Shown here: positions 59,982 through 64,000 of the stretch, piece after piece | Layout of the letters: every line of letters begins with the position of its first letter | How positions within the stretch are numbered: the first letter of the stretch is position 1 | Source of the DNA: Chryseobacterium sp. GVT01B | GTDB taxonomy: Bacteria > Bacteroidota > Bacteroidia > Flavobacteriales > Weeksellaceae | DNA: 64,000 nucleotides | Assembly (NCBI RefSeq): GCF_019970045.1 | Contig: NZ_JAHXYI010000007.1 | Span: forward strand, 1 to 64,000 | Reading direction: 5' to 3' | Notes under the pieces: generated by a model | What the model was told of the DNA's origin: nothing | The model's input: the letters and a program-made list of their open reading frames with translations, nothing else | The model's database searches: none | Position numbers and translations under genes: made by a program

Positions 59982-62900
59982 TTAGAACTTCATTCCTATC
60001 CCTGCAGAAAGTCTTCCACCATCTGAGCCATAGAAATAATTCAGTCTCGCAGACATCATTTCTACAATACTTAACCAAACACCGGCTCCGGCAGATTGGT
60101 GCCATTTTCTGGAATTTTCATTGTCATTCCATACACGGCCAATATCATATCCGATAAGAATTCCCATATTCGCAGGAACAATATTGTTTCTTATTCTCCC
60201 GAAATCCCATCGTATTTCAGAATTATTGGTAAAATAAGATCTACCTGAGAACCTTTCGTTTCTAAAGGCTCTCATTCCGTTGTTACCGCCAATAGTCGCA
60301 GCCTGATAGAATTCAAAATTATTGTTATTCATCCACATGACATTACTGGCATTGGCAAAAACAAATTTTCCCTTTTTATCAATTCTGTGATCAATGGCAA
60401 GCTTTCCTTTTAAAGTCAGGAAATTTTTATTAAAGTCAGAAAGAGTTGCTTTCCAGTCGACATTAAGCATAAACTCAAGCCCAAGAGTAGGAAAAGCTGC
60501 ATTATCTGCATTTTTATAACCAAATGTATAATTGGCTCCAACGAACTGCTGGCTGTTAAATACACCTGGCCTTACGTCCGGTGACTGATTAATGAAGCGG
60601 TCGGCTTTTCTCTGTACTTTATTATCTTCAAAAGTCAATTGAAACTGATGACTCAGATTCATCCAGCTCTTCTGAGAAATGGAAGGAGCAAAGTTGAATT
60701 TAGAAATTCTGGCTCTGTTATATTCTCTTTCTGTATCTTCCTTATCATATTCACTTTCATTAGACAGTCCAAAGAAGTTTTGAGAAAACCTTGGAGTTGT
60801 ATAAAATGCATCCAGATTGAAATCCCAACCTGAGATTGCCTTTTTAAATACTCCTTTATACGTAAGGCTGAATCCTGCAGTGGCAGTATAAAAATTAGCT
60901 TTTAAGCTGTGTCTTTGGGTATAAGGATCACGGATAAAATTATTAACCGTATAATTAGCCAGAACCCCTACAATGACACCATCATCCGGGTTATAATCCA
61001 GATTTGGATATCCGGCAACGGAATTGTATTTCGGGTGCTTGTAATTATAGCTGTTGATGTCATAATCATCAGTAATATTTTTGGTTGCATTACCGGCGTT
61101 ATAAGTATTCTTTTGAGATTTAAAATCATAGATCTTTATTTTTCTCCCATCAGCAACATTATAAGTATCATGATTATATCCACCAATCAGTCTGATGTTC
61201 ATTTTAGGATTTCCGGTTCCTGTCACTTCATAGATATCATCATCTTCCAATCCATAGATCCAAAGTTCTTTTGTTTTTGAATCATTGTAAGTCTTTTCAA
61301 AAACCAGTTCATTCTGATCTTTATTCTTGCCCAGTTTATATTGCTGTACAAGTACCGAATGCCCGTTTTTGGTGATGACAAACTTATCAGGATTCACAGT
61401 TCCTGCCAGAGGTACTTTTTTCTGTAACACATCATAGTACTGAGCGGCATAGCTTTGGAGTTTTGTTTTTCTTACTTTAAGCTTTCTCTGAATTTCAGCA
61501 ATGGTTTCGTCCTGTACCTCTTTCGGAAGATTATGGAAAGCATCATCAATATCCGCATCCGTAAGGTGTTCCTGAATATATTTTGCCTGTGTTTCCCATT
61601 CTGTCTGATCAGCCCCTTTTAAAAAGACAAGGTCCATCGGGTAAGGTTCCATAGCAAGCCACTTCACACTGCTTATATCTTCTGTAAAGGTTTTCATATG
61701 GCGGATTGCCGGAACATTCATAATAAGCTTAAATGCAGCTCCGTCATATTTACTGAATGCCTGATCTCTGTCTTTGGGAATAGGTTTATACACTATTTTG
61801 TCACCCATTTCATATTCTGCCCATTTCCACTGATCCGAGTGTCTGTCCCAGTCACCGATAAGCATATCAAATAATCTGGCTCTGATGTAAGATTCTCTGT
61901 CAACAGAATATTTATTGCTTTTGCTGAGGTTCTTTAATACATCATCCGTAGAGACAATATCTTTTGCATTGCCGAGATAAGCCAATGTCTTAGGATCAGA
62001 AGAAAAACGTTCTTCAATCATATACATTTCATCACCGTAATTCTCGTTATATCTACCCAAAGCTTGTTGCTTAGGAATATAATACAGTTTTGGATTGCTA
62101 TGTAAAATATTCAGTTTCTCTGACATATTTCCAATCGTAAATGGAGTAAACGGATGATTGGTAGTATAAAAATCTAATAGGAATTTTTCAGGAAAGGTAT
62201 CAGTGAGCTCTTCACCCAATGTACTCTTTGTGAAGGCCATATTGTTAAGAAAACGGATAGCGCTTTTTTTCACTCCACGCATCACAAATTCCTGTCCGTC
62301 TGCTGATTTCAGTCGTAAGCTGTTGGACTGGTTTCCTCCACCTTCTCTGAAAGGGGTGTATCCGCCGTTTAATTCTGAAAGATTAGCCGTTGGAGCTTCA
62401 ATCGGGATTCCGTAATAATTTCTGTAGTGATCTCCCCAAAGCCAGCGGTAAAATTTCCCTTTTTGAGTAAGCTGTACCGGGTAGATGGTTGAGGAAAATG
62501 TCTGTGGAAAAGAATTCGGAAAATTATTAACAAATACATCCGGCTTGGAAATTACTGAGATATGTGTCAGCTTTTGAAGCTTTGCATCTTTTGTAGAAAA
62601 ATATTCTACGTCCGTACTTTCGTCTTTTCTAAAATTTAAAACCGCAAAACCGCTGCCCCCGTAAGAAAAATCAGTTTTTTCTATAATGGTAGAGGGATCT
62701 GTTTTAGAACCAGCACCACTGATGATTTGTCTTATGTTTTCATCCTCATGATATTGAAGATTATGATCATGCCCGGAAACGAAAATAATATTTTCCTTAT
62801 CCTGAACGATACTTTTCAGTCTGTTGGCCAGATCCGCGTAATGCTGGTTATTGATATCTTCAGGACTGGCTCCTGAGGAACTTCTTAAAATATTGATTAA

Positions 62901-63698
62901 GCTTGCAACACCAGGAACAGGAATCTTACTTTTTAAAGGAAAAAGATGTGATTTTGCAGAATTAAAGCCTGCATGGGTTCCACTGCTGATAATGGGATGG
63001 TGTAACGCAACAATGATTTTTTTACCCTGATTTTTGATAATGAGATCTTTAAATTCATCAAAAAAATTCTCGCGGGTTTTGATATTACAGTTTTTATTGA
63101 TTCCGGGATAATTGTCCCAGTTTGCAATCACCCATTCCGTATCAATAGCAATAAGCTTAATATCTTTAGAGACGTTGATATCATCAATAGGGCATCCGTT
63201 TTTAGGCAGAAAAGCTTTTTTGTCGTCGAGGTATTTTTTTACCAGCTCTTCCTGGGTGTTTAATCCTTCCAGGCCGTTATACCAGTCGTGATTTCCGGGA
63301 ATTACCAATGTTTTACCCTTGAAATTTTTGGTGATGGCAAGTTGATTCTCCAGTTTTTCTTTAGCTGAGGCATACTCTTTATCTGTTTCTTTGGGCATGC
63401 CGTTAGGGTAGATATTATCTCCCAAAAAGATCAGCATAGAGTTGCTATCTGCAGAATCCAGTTTGCTTTTCAGTAAACTAAGTGTTTTTTGTGCCTGAGG
63501 TTCATCTGCATTTCCTGCATCTCCAATCAGAAAAAGTTTAAAATCATTTTCAGATTTTATCTCAGAATCTTTTACTTCAAATAAGTTTTTGCCCTTTTGT
63601 ACGTTATATGTAGCACAGGAATAAAGTGCTCCTGCGGACATTACAGTTCGAAGAACAATAGAAGTATTTTTTAGATGAGTTTTAAAGGATAAATTCAT
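59982..63698 (-). CDS. Lipoprotein phosphoesterase / kinase-like / outer-membrane barrel fusion
   Basis: The 1238-residue protein has a signal peptide with lipobox Cys28 (LYSC). Domain one (about 45-390) is a calcineurin-type phosphoesterase with LIGDAGN, LGDNIYPNG, GNHDWYNG, LHHPI and SGHDHNL. Domain two (about 455-800) has FVMRGVKKS near 471, LIGDWDRHSDQW (Asp618, His620) and PKDRDQAF (Asp643, Asp645), a pattern like the catalytic core of FAM20/HipA-type kinases. The next part (about 830-890) is strand-rich with IYGLEDDDIYEVTG. The last 350 residues form a BamA-like barrel ending in Phe. Databases would likely call it a metallophosphoesterase. The kinase-like reading is my inference. Confidence 0.85.
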   Translation of the reverse strand: MNLSFKTHLKNTSIVLRTVMSAGALYSCATYNVQKGKNLFEVKDSEIKSENDFKLFLIGDAGNADEPQAQKTLSLLKSKLDSADSNSMLIFLGDNIYPNGMPKETDKEYASAKEKLENQLAITKNFKGKTLVIPGNHDWYNGLEGLNTQEELVKKYLDDKKAFLPKNGCPIDDINVSKDIKLIAIDTEWVIANWDNYPGINKNCNIKTRENFFDEFKDLIIKNQGKKIIVALHHPIISSGTHAGFNSAKSHLFPLKSKIPVPGVASLINILRSSSGASPEDINNQHYADLANRLKSIVQDKENIIFVSGHDHNLQYHEDENIRQIISGAGSKTDPSTIIEKTDFSYGGSGFAVLNFRKDESTDVEYFSTKDAKLQKLTHISVISKPDVFVNNFPNSFPQTFSSTIYPVQLTQKGKFYRWLWGDHYRNYYGIPIEAPTANLSELNGGYTPFREGGGNQSNSLRLKSADGQEFVMRGVKKSAIRFLNNMAFTKSTLGEELTDTFPEKFLLDFYTTNHPFTPFTIGNMSEKLNILHSNPKLYYIPKQQALGRYNENYGDEMYMIEERFSSDPKTLAYLGNAKDIVSTDDVLKNLSKSNKYSVDRESYIRARLFDMLIGDWDRHSDQWKWAEYEMGDKIVYKPIPKDRDQAFSKYDGAAFKLIMNVPAIRHMKTFTEDISSVKWLAMEPYPMDLVFLKGADQTEWETQAKYIQEHLTDADIDDAFHNLPKEVQDETIAEIQRKLKVRKTKLQSYAAQYYDVLQKKVPLAGTVNPDKFVITKNGHSVLVQQYKLGKNKDQNELVFEKTYNDSKTKELWIYGLEDDDIYEVTGTGNPKMNIRLIGGYNHDTYNVADGRKIKIYDFKSQKNTYNAGNATKNITDDYDINSYNYKHPKYNSVAGYPNLDYNPDDGVIVGVLANYTVNNFIRDPYTQRHSLKANFYTATAGFSLTYKGVFKKAISGWDFNLDAFYTTPRFSQNFFGLSNESEYDKEDTEREYNRARISKFNFAPSISQKSWMNLSHQFQLTFEDNKVQRKADRFINQSPDVRPGVFNSQQFVGANYTFGYKNADNAAFPTLGLEFMLNVDWKATLSDFNKNFLTLKGKLAIDHRIDKKGKFVFANASNVMWMNNNNFEFYQAATIGGNNGMRAFRNERFSGRSYFTNNSEIRWDFGRIRNNIVPANMGILIGYDIGRVWNDNENSRKWHQSAGAGVWLSIVEMMSARLNYFYGSDGGRLSAGIGMKF

Positions 63699-63724
63699 AA
63701 ATTTACATTAACAAAATTTCAGGA

Positions 63725-64000
63725 ATGAGCATTCTACAAAAAGCTAAAAATTATGTTGAAATCTTATTCAAAGATAAGTTATCTTCAGTATATTTTTATC
63801 ATAATTTTATCCATACTGCCTATACGGTCAATAAGGCTGAGGAAATCATGAAAAACACCCCTGTTTCTGAAGAGGATCAGGAGAAAGTACTCGTAGCATT
63901 ATGGTTTCATGATACCGGGTATATAGAATGTGCGCTGAACCATGAAGAGAGGAGTGTGGAGGTGATGAAAGCCTTTTTACAGCAGGAAAATTATCCGGAA
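63725..64000 (+). CDS. HD-domain phosphohydrolase, 5' part
   Basis: The first 92 codons of a gene cut by the window edge. The N-terminus MSILQKAKNYVEILFKDKLS leads to an HD domain with YHNFIHT (His26, His30) and LWFHDTGY (His62, Asp63), then NHEERS. The start lies 26 bases from the divergent gene's ATG. N-terminal HD domains of this kind occur in Bacteroidota proteins that continue into a DUF5706/Pycsar-effector-type membrane part, but that part is outside the window. The metal site argues for a phosphodiesterase or nucleotidase. Confidence 0.75.
   Translation, partial: MSILQKAKNYVEILFKDKLSSVYFYHNFIHTAYTVNKAEEIMKNTPVSEEDQEKVLVALWFHDTGYIECALNHEERSVEVMKAFLQQENYPE

Overview
The window looks like chromosome of a Bacteroidota bacterium of the family Weeksellaceae, most likely Chryseobacterium or a close relative. 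The DNA is AT-rich. Many genes carry the Bacteroidota -7 promoter box TAnnTTTG and lack a clear Shine-Dalgarno sequence. Proteins of the type IX secretion and gliding families (PorV/PorQ-like and PorP/SprF) are present, as are many small lipoproteins, and the intergenic spacers hold short palindromic repeats. This assignment is by pattern recognition, not by database search.

Layout. Positions 1-113 are the end of an rRNA operon (3' part of 5S rRNA and its terminator). Positions 114-920 have no gene but hold a GC-rich structured element. From 0.9 to 8.8 kb: acyl-CoA carboxylase beta subunit, a candidate small RNA, an EamA transporter / PorV-like / unknown operon, uvrC and an unknown exported protein. 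From 8.8 to 22 kb: hutH, a GNAT acetyltransferase, a lipoprotein subtilase, a DOPA-dioxygenase-type enzyme, a YceI protein, a DPP-IV-type S9 peptidase, an LLM flavin enzyme, an intradiol-dioxygenase-like lipoprotein and a LytS/LytTR two-component pair. From 22 to 33 kb: sbcCD, a VF530 protein, an FKBP/SlyD isomerase, a YchJ protein, two unknown exported proteins, an M3 oligopeptidase and a GIN-domain lipoprotein. From 33 to 41.8 kb: a KefB/KefG-type antiporter pair, a LemA-TPM-TPM operon, folA, a TRIC channel, coaD and ddl. From 41.8 to 51.9 kb: a PASTA protein, an RluD-type synthase, a PorP/SprF protein, a HemW-like protein, murI, a divergent nitroreductase/HxlR pair, rsmD, a DUF3822-like protein, an Smr protein and a phosphoesterase. 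From 52 to 64 kb: a beta-lactamase-like hydrolase, a SixA phosphatase with a lipoprotein archaemetzincin, ruvX-def, a DUF5606-like protein, mazG, a propeller-like lipoprotein, a 1238-residue phosphoesterase/barrel fusion and the start of an HD-domain gene.

Most of this is housekeeping. Functional groups are DNA repair (uvrC, sbcCD, ruvX), cell wall (ddl, murI, PASTA protein), cofactors (folA, coaD), RNA modification (rluD-like, rsmD) and envelope proteolysis. I see no insertion sequence, prophage, CRISPR array, tRNA or defence island.

The strongest lead for something undescribed is the protein at 59982-63698. A lipoprotein calcineurin-type phosphatase domain is joined to a C-terminal outer-membrane barrel. 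Between them is a segment whose DRH and DxDxxF motifs resemble the catalytic core of FAM20/HipA-type atypical kinases. Other leads are a mirrored operator shared by the nitroreductase and HxlR genes, a roughly 110-nt candidate small RNA at 2705-2815, and a set of mosaic palindromic intergenic elements.
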